Shown: positions 34,650 to 44,119 of the stretch, in pieces | Numbering within the stretch: the first letter of the stretch is position 1 | How the letters are laid out: every line of letters begins with the position of its first letter | Notes under the pieces: generated by a model | The model's input: only the letters and a program-made list of their open reading frames with translations | The model's database searches: none | What the model was told of the DNA's origin: nothing | Made by a program: the position numbers and the translations under genes | Assembly: GCF_001684965.1 (NCBI RefSeq) | Contig: NZ_MAYG01000023.1 | Coordinates: 62,001-126,000 of the forward strand | From: Chryseobacterium arthrosphaerae | GTDB lineage: Bacteria; Bacteroidota; Bacteroidia; Flavobacteriales; Weeksellaceae | DNA length: 64,000 bases | Direction: 5' to 3'

Positions 34650-36434
34650 TTAATCTACAATGAATTTAGTAGAGAAATGATCTGTTTTCAGAATGTAAGT
34701 TCCTTTTGTTAATCCTTTTAAATTGATTTTGTTTGAATGTCTGAAAGGATTGGCAATTGTTTCAATTAATTTTCCTGAAAGATCATAGATGTCAGCCTTT
34801 GAAATTTTGCCAAGATTTTCTCCTTTTACAAACAGTTCGTTGTTTCTTACCGGGTTAGGGTAGATGGTAAACTCTGATTTGTCTTTTTTAACCTCAGATG
34901 TAGCCAGTGTGGAACACGTCCATGTAAGATCATCCATTGCAACTCTGTCGTTATTTGGATTTACAATTTTAATCACAACATCACCACTTACACCCACATT
35001 GATTGTGTTAGTTGCTACAGTAGTAGTATACGGAATCGTACCTACCAAAACATCATTCACAAAAACATTTAATGTGCCGTTGCTTCCACCATACTTACGT
35101 TGAGTAGTTAATGTTAGAGCCTGAACTCCTCCTGCAATTGTAGAACTTGTTAATGTACCTTTTTGAGTACAAACTGCTTTACCATTAATGGTTTCGTCAG
35201 TTCTTGCAAGAGTTGCTGTCCATGTTATATTATTATTAGTCCATGTTCTGGTAGCATATGAACTTGCCTGGCTTGTTCCATCCTGCATGGTGCTGAAATC
35301 CTCAGTTCCACAGCCTCCTGTTCCTACAGGTCCGTCAAGAGTAGTTTCTGTTGCAGTCGTACTTTGTGGTGAAGAGTTTCCGGCAGCATCTTTGGCTATC
35401 ACATAGAATACATATTGTGTCAGTGGAGATAATCCTGTTACTACCGTAGATGTAGAGGTTCCGTTTACTGTAGCTTTTAAAACGCCGTTTGCATAAACAA
35501 GGTAAGATGCTACTCCCACATTATCAGTAGCTGCTGTCCAGCTTACCGCAATAGAGTTTGAAGTAGGGTTGTTAGCGATCAGATTGGTTGCAGCAGTAGG
35601 TGGCGTAGTGTCCAGAACCGGAGTTCCCCAGATTTGGGCTGCATATTCAGGGTGATCAATAAATGGATTTCTATTTCCCTGATAATTGTATGACGCATTA
35701 TTTCTTGAAATTTCTTCCGGAGATACAGGATCCATAATATGCCATTCCATATACTGTTTTAGTGCCCAAGCCTGTAAACCGGGGAATGAAGAGCCTCCTA
35801 ACATATTTCCTGAAGAAAAGCTGGCAAGTTTAGTTTCATATCTTGTTACAAAATAAAAAATCATTCTGGCAACATCTCCTTTAAATGCATCAATAGGCTC
35901 AAATACAGTTCCTGAATAGCCTTGTGAAACAGAATTACCCAGTTTGGAGAAGTTTTGAGAAGTAAAAGTTGGAACGCCTACTTTTCCAAATGGGAAACTG
36001 GATCTCATTCCATTTACTTTTCCATCGGTGGCACGGATAAAGTGAACATCTGCAACCATTGGTGAAGCTTCATTGAAAAGACTTTGAGGGATAATGTGTT
36101 CTCTGTTATAGCAATCTCCTTCATTACTGTAATTTCCACATTTTTTAAGGCCGGGTGTATAGTTGTATGGGTCAGCACCGTTAGGGTTCTCAGAGTAAAT
36201 ATCCAGGACTGTTCCGTCATTTTCATAGAAATAATCCCGATCTGTGGTATTGTAAGCTGTCCACAGCCCATCATATCCATGGTCAACATGTCCGTTTTCT
36301 ATTATATTCTTCAGTGCTGTTTTAAGCGGAGCACCTGTTAAACCTGCTGCATTATCATAATATCCGGCAGGAATCTGTGCCAGACCACATATAAATGCAA
36401 AGCTTAATAAAAAAAAAGATAAAATTCGTTTCAT
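34650..36434 (-). CDS. Secreted endonuclease I with FN3 and type IX sorting domain
   Basis: A 594-residue exported nuclease. The signal peptide (FFLLSFAFICGLAQ) is followed by an endonuclease I fold at about 20-270, with the active-site block DCYNREHIIPQSLFNE (His) and FPFGKVG. Next come an FN3 domain (about 275-367, PPTAATNLIANN ... ITQYVFYVIAKDAAG-like), a beta-sandwich with Cys (375-510) and a type A T9SS C-terminal sorting domain (FTIYPNPVRNNELFVKGEN to the end). It should be exported through Sec and T9SS and degrade extracellular DNA or RNA for nutrients or phosphate. Related to BsnA/NucM-like enzymes. Confidence 0.92.
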   Translation of the reverse strand: MKRILSFFLLSFAFICGLAQIPAGYYDNAAGLTGAPLKTALKNIIENGHVDHGYDGLWTAYNTTDRDYFYENDGTVLDIYSENPNGADPYNYTPGLKKCGNYSNEGDCYNREHIIPQSLFNEASPMVADVHFIRATDGKVNGMRSSFPFGKVGVPTFTSQNFSKLGNSVSQGYSGTVFEPIDAFKGDVARMIFYFVTRYETKLASFSSGNMLGGSSFPGLQAWALKQYMEWHIMDPVSPEEISRNNASYNYQGNRNPFIDHPEYAAQIWGTPVLDTTPPTAATNLIANNPTSNSIAVSWTAATDNVGVASYLVYANGVLKATVNGTSTSTVVTGLSPLTQYVFYVIAKDAAGNSSPQSTTATETTLDGPVGTGGCGTEDFSTMQDGTSQASSYATRTWTNNNITWTATLARTDETINGKAVCTQKGTLTSSTIAGGVQALTLTTQRKYGGSNGTLNVFVNDVLVGTIPYTTTVATNTINVGVSGDVVIKIVNPNNDRVAMDDLTWTCSTLATSEVKKDKSEFTIYPNPVRNNELFVKGENLGKISKADIYDLSGKLIETIANPFRHSNKINLKGLTKGTYILKTDHFSTKFIVD

Positions 36435-36514
36435 TTTTTTAAAATTGGGGCGTAAAGGTACAAAAAAATGAAACCCAAAAAGTTTTTTTCAGTTAAATCT
36501 ATAAACTTAATAGA

Positions 36515-37720
36515 TTAATTTTTAGTAATATACTCTTTGCTGATTTTTGAGAAGAACCAGGAAATGGCGATTCCGAATATAGAAGCGGTAAGCGCTACGA
36601 TGAGATAATTTTTTCCCACGATTTTTACCGGGAAAGGAAGCGCTTCATTGGCTCTGAAGAATTCGGTGTAAAGCTGGAAATAGCAGAGTGCTGTTCCAAA
36701 GATCAGACCGGTAATGACTCCCGAAACCACAATAAGGATTCCAGTATAGAAATAGGTCATTCTTAAATGGCTTAAAGGAAAGCCCAGTGAAATAAGAGAT
36801 TTTGCCTGTTCTTTTTTATCAAGCTGAAGGATGATGATCGCTCCGGCAAGATTAAAGGTTGTAATAAAGATCACCAGGGCAAAAATCAGATAAATAAACA
36901 GTTTTTCTGTATTGATCATCTTCCAGAAGGCGGCATTTTCCTCTTCTTTTGTTTTGACCTCAATATTTTTTCCCAGAGAAGAAACCAGGCTTTGCTTTAC
37001 AGCGTCTGCGTTTTCCGGATTTTTTAATTTAATGACAATCTGGTAAGCTGATCTTTTAGGCAGATTCAATAGTTCTTCCGTCAGCTCAATAGGAGAAACG
37101 ATGTAATTGTCCAGCTGATCTTTTCCAGGAAAAACTCCTGTAACCAGAATATCCCTTTTGTTGTAAATATCTTCTTCTTTACTGATGATTCCGGTTCCCG
37201 GCTTAGGCATAAAAACCGTTGCATAGTGATTGGATGAATCGACCGGAATAGATAATCTGTTATCCAGACTGTTCTCCATCAATACTTCATTGGAATATCT
37301 GAAGCTTGGATAAGTTCCGTAGAATACTTCTTTATTGATGGGATTTACCTTAACATAAGCAGAATCAACACCTCTTAAATAGGCAATATCACCTTTTCCA
37401 TTGAAGCTGATATATACTTTTTCCTCAATCACGCGGGAAAAACTGCTGATCTCTTTGGTTCTGCTTAAAACAGTATTGACTTTATCCAGATCTTTGATGG
37501 TCTTTCCTGAAGTACTTTTTATCGTCAGATCCGCATGCAGATTGGAAATAAGATCTTTATTCAGATCCTCAAGTCCGGAAAAAACTGAAATAATAACGAA
37601 CATTGCAGCCACAGCAACCGTCATGGCACCTACGGCCAGCCACGTGATGAACGTAACGGCAGTACTGCCTTTCTTTGCCAGAAGGTATCTGGATGCTATG
37701 TAAAATGCAATATTCTTCAA
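36515..37720 (-). CDS. LolC/LolE-type ABC transporter permease
   Basis: A 401-residue FtsX-superfamily permease with a MacB-like periplasmic domain. The order is: first membrane helix at about 22-47 (VTFITWLAVGAMTVAVAAMFV), a large periplasmic domain (50-270), then three helices near 275-300, 320-345 and 370-392. The N-terminal IASRYLLAKKG is typical of lipoprotein-releasing permeases. No ATPase gene is adjacent. It may move outer-membrane lipoproteins; the substrate is inferred from the family. It follows rbfA with a 3-bp gap. Confidence 0.85.
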   Translation of the reverse strand: MKNIAFYIASRYLLAKKGSTAVTFITWLAVGAMTVAVAAMFVIISVFSGLEDLNKDLISNLHADLTIKSTSGKTIKDLDKVNTVLSRTKEISSFSRVIEEKVYISFNGKGDIAYLRGVDSAYVKVNPINKEVFYGTYPSFRYSNEVLMENSLDNRLSIPVDSSNHYATVFMPKPGTGIISKEEDIYNKRDILVTGVFPGKDQLDNYIVSPIELTEELLNLPKRSAYQIVIKLKNPENADAVKQSLVSSLGKNIEVKTKEEENAAFWKMINTEKLFIYLIFALVIFITTFNLAGAIIILQLDKKEQAKSLISLGFPLSHLRMTYFYTGILIVVSGVITGLIFGTALCYFQLYTEFFRANEALPFPVKIVGKNYLIVALTASIFGIAISWFFSKISKEYITKN

Positions 37721-37723
37721 GAT

Positions 37724-38083
37724 CTATAATACAGGATTGTCGCCTTCGCCTCTTAATTCTCTTTCCAGTTTTTCAACATCATCAAGAGCTGTATCCAAGT
37801 AAAAGTTGAGTTGTGGAATGATACGCACCTGCTTTGCCATTTTCTGGCCGATAAAGTTTCTGTACTGAGGTTTGTTTTCTTCAATCTCCTTCATCACAGC
37901 AGTACGGTATTCCTGAGGGAAGATGCTCAAATAGATTTTAGCAATACCCAGATCTGCCGTTACTTTTACATCAGAAACGGATACCAATATACTTTGTTTG
38001 CTGTCAGCAGCCTGCTTGCGGAAAAGTTCTGCGAAGTCTTCCTGAATGATCTGTGCTACTTTTCTTTGTCTGTTACTTTCCAT
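37724..38083 (-). CDS. rbfA: Ribosome-binding factor A
   Basis: A 119-residue KH-fold protein needed for late 16S rRNA processing. The family features are visible: RQRKVAQIIQEDFAELF at the start, VSVSDVKVTADLGIAKIYLS and the C-terminal RIIPQLNFYLDTALDDVEKLE. The promoter element lies only 8 bp before the ATG, so the mRNA could be almost leaderless. It is followed by the LolE-type permease gene. Confidence 0.94.
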   Translation of the reverse strand: MESNRQRKVAQIIQEDFAELFRKQAADSKQSILVSVSDVKVTADLGIAKIYLSIFPQEYRTAVMKEIEENKPQYRNFIGQKMAKQVRIIPQLNFYLDTALDDVEKLERELRGEGDNPVL

Positions 38084-38091
38084 AATTTATG

Positions 38092-38108
38092 CAAATTTAG
38101 TACTTTTG
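38092..38108. promoter_or_regulatory. Back-to-back promoters of rbfA and methylmalonyl-CoA epimerase
   Basis: Two TAnnTTTG elements face away from each other with one base between them: TAAATTTG on the minus strand (38092-38099) for rbfA and TACTTTTG on the plus strand (38101-38108) for the epimerase. The divergent gap is only 94 bp. Confidence 0.5.
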
Positions 38109-38177
38109 TTTGAATTGATACTTTGAAATTCAGTGATAGTATCAAATTTACGATTTAATTATATTTTATTAGTATTT

Positions 38178-38576
38178 ATGAAGCTAGAACATATCGGTAT
38201 TGCCGTAAAATCTTTAGGGATTTCCGACAATCTTTTTGCCAGATTATTAGGAAAGGATTCCTACAAACAGGAAACCGTGGAAAGAGAAGGGGTAGTGACT
38301 TCCTTCTATGAAACCGGGGAAAGTAAAATTGAACTTCTTGAAGCCAGTAATCCTGAAAGCCCGATCTCGAAATTCATCGAAAAAAAGGGGGAAGGCATCC
38401 ATCATCTGGCATTTGGCGTTGAAAATATTCTGCAAGAAGTGCAAAGACTGAAAAAAGAAGGTTTTCAATTTATCTCCGAAGAACCGAAAGAAGGTGCTGA
38501 TAACAAATTAGTTGTATTCCTTCATCCCAAATCTACCAACGGCGTACTCGTAGAACTTTGCCAAGAAAAGCAATAA
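38178..38576 (+). CDS. mce: Methylmalonyl-CoA epimerase
   Basis: A 132-residue vicinal-oxygen-chelate enzyme that interconverts (R)- and (S)-methylmalonyl-CoA in propionate metabolism. Metal ligands are in KLEHIGIAVK (His), ESKIELLEA (Glu), GEGIHHLAFGVEN (His) and GVLVELCQ (Glu). I start at MKLEHIGIAVK; the longer frame from 38133 adds 15 residues that do not belong to the fold. It precedes the tRNA-Met gene. Confidence 0.92.
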   Translation: MKLEHIGIAVKSLGISDNLFARLLGKDSYKQETVEREGVVTSFYETGESKIELLEASNPESPISKFIEKKGEGIHHLAFGVENILQEVQRLKKEGFQFISEEPKEGADNKLVVFLHPKSTNGVLVELCQEKQ

Positions 38577-38580
38577 AAAA

Positions 38581-38611
38581 TTTTGTAGTGAAAGAAATTT
38601 TACTATTTTTG
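38581..38611 (+). promoter_or_regulatory. Promoter of the tRNA-Met gene
   Basis: TTTTG at 38581-38585 and TATTTTTG at 38604-38611 match the Bacteroidota -33 TTTG and -7 TAnnTTTG elements with 18 bp between them. The tRNA begins 27 bp later. This is the best complete promoter match I found in the window. Confidence 0.65.
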
Positions 38612-38638
38612 CAAACACAAAATTTAACCAAGTTTTGA

Positions 38639-38712
38639 GGTCCTATAGCTCAGTTGGTTAGAGCACCTGACTCATAATCAGGTGGTCCCTGGTTCGAGCC
38701 CAGGTGGGACCA
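38639..38712 (+). tRNA. tRNA-Met (anticodon CAT)
   Basis: A full cloverleaf: acceptor GGTCCTA/TGGGACC, D-arm AGCTCAGTTGGTTAGAGC, anticodon stem CCTGA/TCAGG with loop CTCATAA (CAT), T-arm CCTGGTTCGAGCCCAGG, discriminator A. CCA is not encoded. A CAT anticodon could also be the tRNA-Ile whose wobble C is modified to lysidine; the paired first base argues against initiator tRNA. Confidence 0.95.
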
Positions 38713-38721
38713 CAGAAAATC

Positions 38722-38752
38722 AACCGCTTACAGAAATGTGAGCGGTTTTTTT
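38722..38752 (+). terminator. Terminator of the tRNA-Met gene
   Basis: AACCGCTTACA (38722-38732) pairs with TGTGAGCGGTT (38737-38747) with one G-T pair and is followed by a T run. Confidence 0.85.
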
Positions 38753-38989
38753 ATATTGTTCTTGAATTTATAAAATGAATAATTTCAGTAGAGTCTTTTC
38801 TATTTCTATCATTTTAAACACACTAATCCTTAAGTTCCTTATTACATTTTCGAAATACTTTCTCCTTTCGTAATAAAATTACTATTACGGGAAAACGCAT
38901 TGGGTATTAGAGGTATTTATTTAAATTGAGTGTCTTTAATGCATATTGAGAAGATATTCATAAGACAATTAACCATAAATAAATATATT

Positions 38990-39691
38990 ATGAGAACCTT
39001 TGATGAAGATTTTAATTACTTTAGACAAAATTGTACGTTTGAAAAAATATTTCTTAAGGAAACCTTTTCACCGGATAAAAAGGATTGGCTTTTATTAATT
39101 CCCCTTTTTTTGGCATGTTTGGGTTGTGTTTTACTTTGTTTTAATTATTTGAAATGGGGACTAATATTAGCAATACCCAGTTTTTTGGTCTTCTTTTATT
39201 ACATTATTCTCGTGAAAGCTAAACAGGCTAATAAAGAATTAAAAATGAATAATTTACCTTTTTCAAAATCGCTTTACCAATGGAAAGTTCCTGAACATGA
39301 TGGAATGAGAATCCGAGAGGTAGGCAAGCTCTATGAGGATACCACTAATGATATTATTGTGAAAAGAATAAGTATGGCAAAAGAAAAAATAAGAACAGAT
39401 AAGAATGAAATATTTATGGATATTCAAAACATTATAAGTTTCTTCGGAAAAAATTTCATAACACTTTTTTTAGGTTTTTTCATAGGGCTGTATAGTAAAT
39501 CTGACTTTTCTGCAGAAAATTTTGAAGCACTCATGTCAATCATAAAAGTATTGTTTTTGTTTGGACTGATGATCGCTTTAATGTGGGTATTTTTTATTAA
39601 AAAGAATTATACTGATTTGATCAAGAATAAAAATGAGCAATATGCTGATTATATTTTTGTAATGGAAAATGTTTTATTACTGAGAATGTAA
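38990..39691 (+). CDS. Multi-pass membrane protein, unknown function
   Basis: About 233 residues from MRTFDEDFNYFRQNC; a frame from 38930 would add 20 residues that look non-coding. Hydrophobic pairs lie near residues 37-55 and 58-75 and, after a soluble middle part, near 160-175 and 190-210. No family recognised. It stands alone with a 238-bp gap upstream after the tRNA terminator, in which I see nothing further. Confidence 0.6.
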   Translation: MRTFDEDFNYFRQNCTFEKIFLKETFSPDKKDWLLLIPLFLACLGCVLLCFNYLKWGLILAIPSFLVFFYYIILVKAKQANKELKMNNLPFSKSLYQWKVPEHDGMRIREVGKLYEDTTNDIIVKRISMAKEKIRTDKNEIFMDIQNIISFFGKNFITLFLGFFIGLYSKSDFSAENFEALMSIIKVLFLFGLMIALMWVFFIKKNYTDLIKNKNEQYADYIFVMENVLLLRM

Positions 39692-39809
39692 ACTGAAACT
39701 CTTCTGAGATTATATGGAATCAAACATACGTTTAAAAATTTCATAAGAAATAATTAAAATACAGTTAACAGTCTTCTTCTCCATATAACGTTGCTTTGCA
39801 AAAAAAGTA

Positions 39810-41561
39810 ATGATGAAAAACAACAACCAACTTAACCGAAGAAGGTTTCTTAAAAATACACTGTTAGCAGCCGGAGGAATCTTTATTGCTCCATTGATTG
39901 AAAGCTGCACTGATGATTTTACCGGGAACGAAAATGCTCCCGATGATCTTAAAAACGGGGGCTTTGCATCCGGAGTGGCAAGCTTTGATCCTACAGCCGG
40001 AGGCGTAATTATCTGGACCCGATATTCAACAGGTGCAGATGCTGAAATTACCTGGGAAATAAGCAGGAACAGTAATTTTTCAGAAATAGTAAGAAAAGGA
40101 AAGGCCAGTGCAACGGCGGTCAATGACTTTACGATAGCGGTAGATGTCCAGAATATACCTTCCAATACAAAATATTTCTATAGATTTTATAATGGTAAAA
40201 CAAAGGAGGCCAGCGTAACGGGAGAAACCCTGACATTACCTTCCAAGACAGATACTGTAAACGAGGTGAAAATGGCTGTGGTATCATGTTCCAACTTTCC
40301 CGCCGGACTTTTCAATGTATATGGAGCCATTGCCAAATCTGAAGCAGATGTAGTGGTGCATCTTGGGGATTATATCTATGAATATGCTCCTGGACAATAC
40401 GGAACCAATCCTTACACCAACCAGCTGGGAAGAGCCCATCAGCCGGCTAGGGAAATCCTGAACCTCAGCGATTACAGGGAAAGATACAGACAATACAGAA
40501 GCGATAAGAATCTGCAGCTGCTGCATCAGAAAAAGCCTTTTATCTGTGTATGGGATGATCATGAATTTGCTAATGATACTTATAAGTCAGGGGCCGAAAA
40601 TCATCAGCCTGATGAAGGAGATTTCCAGGCGAGAAAAATGGCGGCTTTCCAGGCCTACAGTGAATATATTCCCCTTAAAACAGGAAAAGATCTGAGAATT
40701 TACAGAAGTTTCAGTTTCGGGAACATTCTTACGCTGTATATGATGGATACAAGAGTGATCGCCAGAGATAGACAGATGGAATATTCAGATTATCTGGATA
40801 GTGCCGGAAATTTTGACCAGGTGAAATTTAAAACAGATTTCTTAAGCACAGGCAGAAAGCTGATCGGAAGTGAGCAGATGACATGGCTGGGATCCCAGAT
40901 CAATGGAGATACTGCCAAATGGAAAGTTCTGGGGCAGCAGATCCTGATGACTAAAATGATGGTTCCTGCGGAATTGCTGATGCTGCTGAACCGTATTTTA
41001 GCAGAAATCAAGCAACTGGGAAGCGCACAGCCGGCTACCATGCTGACACTTCAGAATACATTGGCCCAACTTATAGTGCTGAAAAAAAGACATCAGCAGC
41101 AGGATCCTACGCTTACTCCACAGGAAATTGCAAGAATTACCACCACATTACCTTATAATCTGGATGCCTGGGACGGTTACTTTATGGAAAGAGAGCAGCT
41201 GTATGCTATGCTGGCAGGGAAAAATGTTGTAGTCCTGGCTGGTGATACCCACAATGCCTGGTTAGGAAAACTTACCAATGCTCAGGGGAATTTTATAGGA
41301 ACCGAGTTAGCCTGCAGTTCAGTGTCTTCACCGGGATTGGAAGGATATCTGGGAATAACATCCGATCCGTCTCAGGCTATAGAATTGGCTAATGCATTCT
41401 CCCTGTTGATTGACGATCTGGATTATGCCAATCTCTATAAAAGAGGATATCTGCATGTGAAATTTACTTCCGGAAATTCGGTGGCAGAGTGGAGGTTTGT
41501 AGATAATGTGATCTCAGATACCTATGCAGTCACTACAGAAAAAACACATACCATTTCTTAG
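39810..41561 (+). CDS. PhoD-family alkaline phosphatase, Tat-exported lipoprotein
   Basis: A 583-residue enzyme. The N-terminus has a twin-arginine signal (NRRRFLKNTLLAAGGIFI) and a lipobox (IESC). A PhoD N-terminal beta domain (about 50-140, FASGVASFDPTAGGVIIWTR) precedes the metallophosphatase core with VVHLGDYIYEY, VWDDHEFANDTY and VVLAGDTHNAWLG metal-ligand blocks. It hydrolyses phosphomono- or diesters, with Ca and Fe cofactors in the known PhoD. No phosphate regulator site was identified. Confidence 0.92.
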   Translation: MMKNNNQLNRRRFLKNTLLAAGGIFIAPLIESCTDDFTGNENAPDDLKNGGFASGVASFDPTAGGVIIWTRYSTGADAEITWEISRNSNFSEIVRKGKASATAVNDFTIAVDVQNIPSNTKYFYRFYNGKTKEASVTGETLTLPSKTDTVNEVKMAVVSCSNFPAGLFNVYGAIAKSEADVVVHLGDYIYEYAPGQYGTNPYTNQLGRAHQPAREILNLSDYRERYRQYRSDKNLQLLHQKKPFICVWDDHEFANDTYKSGAENHQPDEGDFQARKMAAFQAYSEYIPLKTGKDLRIYRSFSFGNILTLYMMDTRVIARDRQMEYSDYLDSAGNFDQVKFKTDFLSTGRKLIGSEQMTWLGSQINGDTAKWKVLGQQILMTKMMVPAELLMLLNRILAEIKQLGSAQPATMLTLQNTLAQLIVLKKRHQQQDPTLTPQEIARITTTLPYNLDAWDGYFMEREQLYAMLAGKNVVVLAGDTHNAWLGKLTNAQGNFIGTELACSSVSSPGLEGYLGITSDPSQAIELANAFSLLIDDLDYANLYKRGYLHVKFTSGNSVAEWRFVDNVISDTYAVTTEKTHTIS

Positions 41562-41597
41562 TTTCAATCTTCATATCTTATTTTCAATTTTTGTAGC

Positions 41598-41632
41598 AAA
41601 GAGCATCAGTGTACCGCTGCGGCTCTTTTTTA
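41598..41632 (+). terminator. Terminator after the PhoD gene
   Basis: AAAGAGC (41598-41604) pairs with GCTCTTT (41622-41628), with inner partial pairing (CAG/CTG), followed by a T run. Confidence 0.7.
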
Positions 41633-41660
41633 TTTCTGTTATTTTTCTTATATTGATCAG

Positions 41661-42350
41661 ATGCAGGAGAATATAAGGGAAGAGTTTTTGCCATTAGCTT
41701 CCCAACCGGGATGGATCGTGACATGGCTGTTAAGAATTTTCGGAATCGCCATTTTGTTGCTGATGTTTATAATATTGGCCGTACTTCCTTTTTTAGTCTG
41801 CGAAAAAGTTGCGGTATTGGGAATGGTGGCGATTCTGTACTATCCTGTCTGGGCCGTAGCAATGTACCGGTTTTTCCGTTTTATGCAAAAGGGAAGAAAA
41901 GAATCTGTGATAAAAATTACAGTGGATGATAAAGGTGTTCATTACGACAAATTAAATGGAAGCAGAAAGGAGATTCTTTACAGTCAGCTGGGACAATCGT
42001 ACCTTTCAAACGATTATGATGTACATCTTACAGAGATCAGGAAAACATGGGTGATCACTCTTGGAGTGAATGGGGATACAACTAAAGTTCTGTTTAACGA
42101 AACGGATCCCGGATATTCCTATTACACCAAAAATAGCAGAGCTTTAAGAGCCCGTTTCATAGAAGGGATCGTTCGCTTCAGACCGGATCTGAGAATAGAT
42201 CCCTTTGTATTTGAAGAACTTTCCATTCATCCGGAAAAATTTACATTTGATAGAAGACAATATCTGAAACACGTAGGGGAATCTGCCATCGTAACGGGCA
42301 TTATATTGCTGATAAGTTTAGGATTGATGTTTGCCATTGTACAATTCTAG
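41661..42350 (+). CDS. Membrane protein with PH-like middle domain, unknown function
   Basis: A 229-residue protein with two N-terminal membrane helices (about 20-45, 50-72), a soluble beta-rich middle (VIKITVDDKGVHYDKLNGSR, about 82-190) and a C-terminal helix (about 207-228). The layout resembles membrane-anchored PH-like proteins, but I cannot assign a family. It is a single gene between phoD and the antiporter. Confidence 0.6.
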   Translation: MQENIREEFLPLASQPGWIVTWLLRIFGIAILLLMFIILAVLPFLVCEKVAVLGMVAILYYPVWAVAMYRFFRFMQKGRKESVIKITVDDKGVHYDKLNGSRKEILYSQLGQSYLSNDYDVHLTEIRKTWVITLGVNGDTTKVLFNETDPGYSYYTKNSRALRARFIEGIVRFRPDLRIDPFVFEELSIHPEKFTFDRRQYLKHVGESAIVTGIILLISLGLMFAIVQF

Positions 42351-42526
42351 ATACCGGGCTGCTGATATATTGTCAATAAGAGGTAGAAAATAATGATAAT
42401 GTAAATCAGATTCATTTTATTTTCAAATCTCAAAATCTTATGCTTATATTTATTTTTCTATTAAAATTTGTTACCGGATAAAAACACAGAACTCAGGAAT
42501 CGGGTTTAAAAATTAATTGAAAAAAC

Positions 42527-44107
42527 ATGGTGGAAAACTTTATTTATTACTTAGGACTGGTCCTGGTGATTATCGGCTCGATTATGCTGGCCAACCGCTT
42601 AAAGGTGGCCTATCCCATTATACTCGTTGTGGCAGGATTGCTGATCAGTTTTATTCCCGGACTTCCGGCTGTTACAATAGATCCTGAGCTCATATTCATT
42701 ATTTTTCTTCCCCCATTATTGTATGAAGCTGCTTTTGCTGTTTCATGGAAAGAAATCTGGAAGTTGAGGCGTATCATTACCAGCTTTGCTTTCATAGTGG
42801 TATTTCTCACTGCCATATCAGTGGCATTTGTTGCCAATTCCTATATTCCCGGATTTTCACTCGCATTAGGATTTGTCTTAGGTGGTATTGTATCGCCGCC
42901 GGATGCAGTGAGTGCCGGAGCTATTTTAAAATTTGTAAAAGTTCCTAAGAATATGTCTACCGTTTTGGAAGGTGAAAGCTTATTCAATGATGCTTCCTCT
43001 CTGATCATCTTCAGATTTGCTATGGTAGCAGTAGCCACAGGACAGTTTATATGGCAGGATGCTGCAGTAAGCTTCGGATGGATGGTGTTCGGAGGCCTGG
43101 GAATAGGCGTTGTACTGGCTTTTATCTTTCTGAAAATAGAAAAAATATTTCCTACCGATGTCAATATGGATGCCATACTCAGTCTGGTAGCCCCTTATGT
43201 AATGTATATTGCGGCTGAAGAAGTTCACTCATCAGGTGTTTTAGCGGTGGTAAGCGGAGGATTGTTCCTTTCTGTCAGAAGACATGAAATATTCCGGACC
43301 TCAGAATCCAGGTTGAGAGGATCCAATGTCTGGGAAAGCTTTGTATTCCTGATCAATGGAATTGTATTTCTGCTGATCGGGCTGGACCTGCCGGAAATTA
43401 TGGTAGGATTGGATAAAGAAGGAATTGGTTTGTCTGAAGCAGTAGGGTATGGGCTATTAGTAACTGCAGTATTGATTATTGTACGTTTTCTGGCTTCATT
43501 TGGAGCCGTCTTCGTTACCCTGATCATGAGAAACTTTATTAATGTGGCGGATAGAGACCCGGGCATGAAAGCGCCCATCCTGATGAGCTGGACCGGAATG
43601 CGGGGGGTGGTTTCCCTGGCTGCAGCATTATCCATTCCTGTAGTGATGGAAAACGGACAGCCTTTTCCCCATCGTGATCTTATTCTCTTCATTACTTTTA
43701 TCGTTATCCTTGCTACACTCATCATTCAGGGGCTGACGTTGCCGGCACTGATCAAAAAACTCAAATTATCTGATACGGAAAGCGGATATATGTCTGAAGA
43801 AGAATCAGAACATTATTTGCGGAAAGAAATGCGCCGTGTTGCTTTAAGGTATCTGAATGAAAATTATAAAGAAAGAAGAAGTGAAAACGAATATTTTAAC
43901 AGGCTGATGGACCGTTGGGAGCAGGAAGATAAAGAAGATTCCGTTCACAAGTTCTCTGACAAGTCCAAAGAGATTTATTTTGAAACCCTTGAACAGCAGC
44001 GTATCTGGCTCAGGGCAGAAAACCGGCGTAATCCGAATATTGATGAAGAATATATCAGACACTATCTGACGAGGCTGGATCTGGAAGAAGAAAGACTCAG
44101 AATGTAA
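42527..44107 (+). CDS. CPA1-family Na+/H+ antiporter
   Basis: A 526-residue protein with 11-12 membrane helices over 1-410 and a charged cytoplasmic tail (415-526). Family markers are FIIFLPPLLYEAAFAVSWKE, GGIVSPPDAVSAGAILK and LEGESLFNDASSLIIF, with the Asn-Asp pair of the ion site, plus SWTGMRGVVSLAAALSIP. It exchanges cytoplasmic Na+ or K+ for protons. The 12-bp gap to the MBL-fold gene suggests co-transcription. Confidence 0.92.
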   Translation: MVENFIYYLGLVLVIIGSIMLANRLKVAYPIILVVAGLLISFIPGLPAVTIDPELIFIIFLPPLLYEAAFAVSWKEIWKLRRIITSFAFIVVFLTAISVAFVANSYIPGFSLALGFVLGGIVSPPDAVSAGAILKFVKVPKNMSTVLEGESLFNDASSLIIFRFAMVAVATGQFIWQDAAVSFGWMVFGGLGIGVVLAFIFLKIEKIFPTDVNMDAILSLVAPYVMYIAAEEVHSSGVLAVVSGGLFLSVRRHEIFRTSESRLRGSNVWESFVFLINGIVFLLIGLDLPEIMVGLDKEGIGLSEAVGYGLLVTAVLIIVRFLASFGAVFVTLIMRNFINVADRDPGMKAPILMSWTGMRGVVSLAAALSIPVVMENGQPFPHRDLILFITFIVILATLIIQGLTLPALIKKLKLSDTESGYMSEEESEHYLRKEMRRVALRYLNENYKERRSENEYFNRLMDRWEQEDKEDSVHKFSDKSKEIYFETLEQQRIWLRAENRRNPNIDEEYIRHYLTRLDLEEERLRM

Positions 44108-44119
44108 AAAAATAACAAG

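Noticed and set aside
39710-40165. 151-codon minus-strand ORF opposite the start of the PhoD gene
   Set aside because: It lies antisense to a well-supported enzyme with clear motifs, and its own sequence has no recognisable protein character.
43225-43725. 166-codon minus-strand ORF inside the antiporter gene
   Set aside because: It is an antisense shadow of conserved membrane helices of the CPA1 antiporter.
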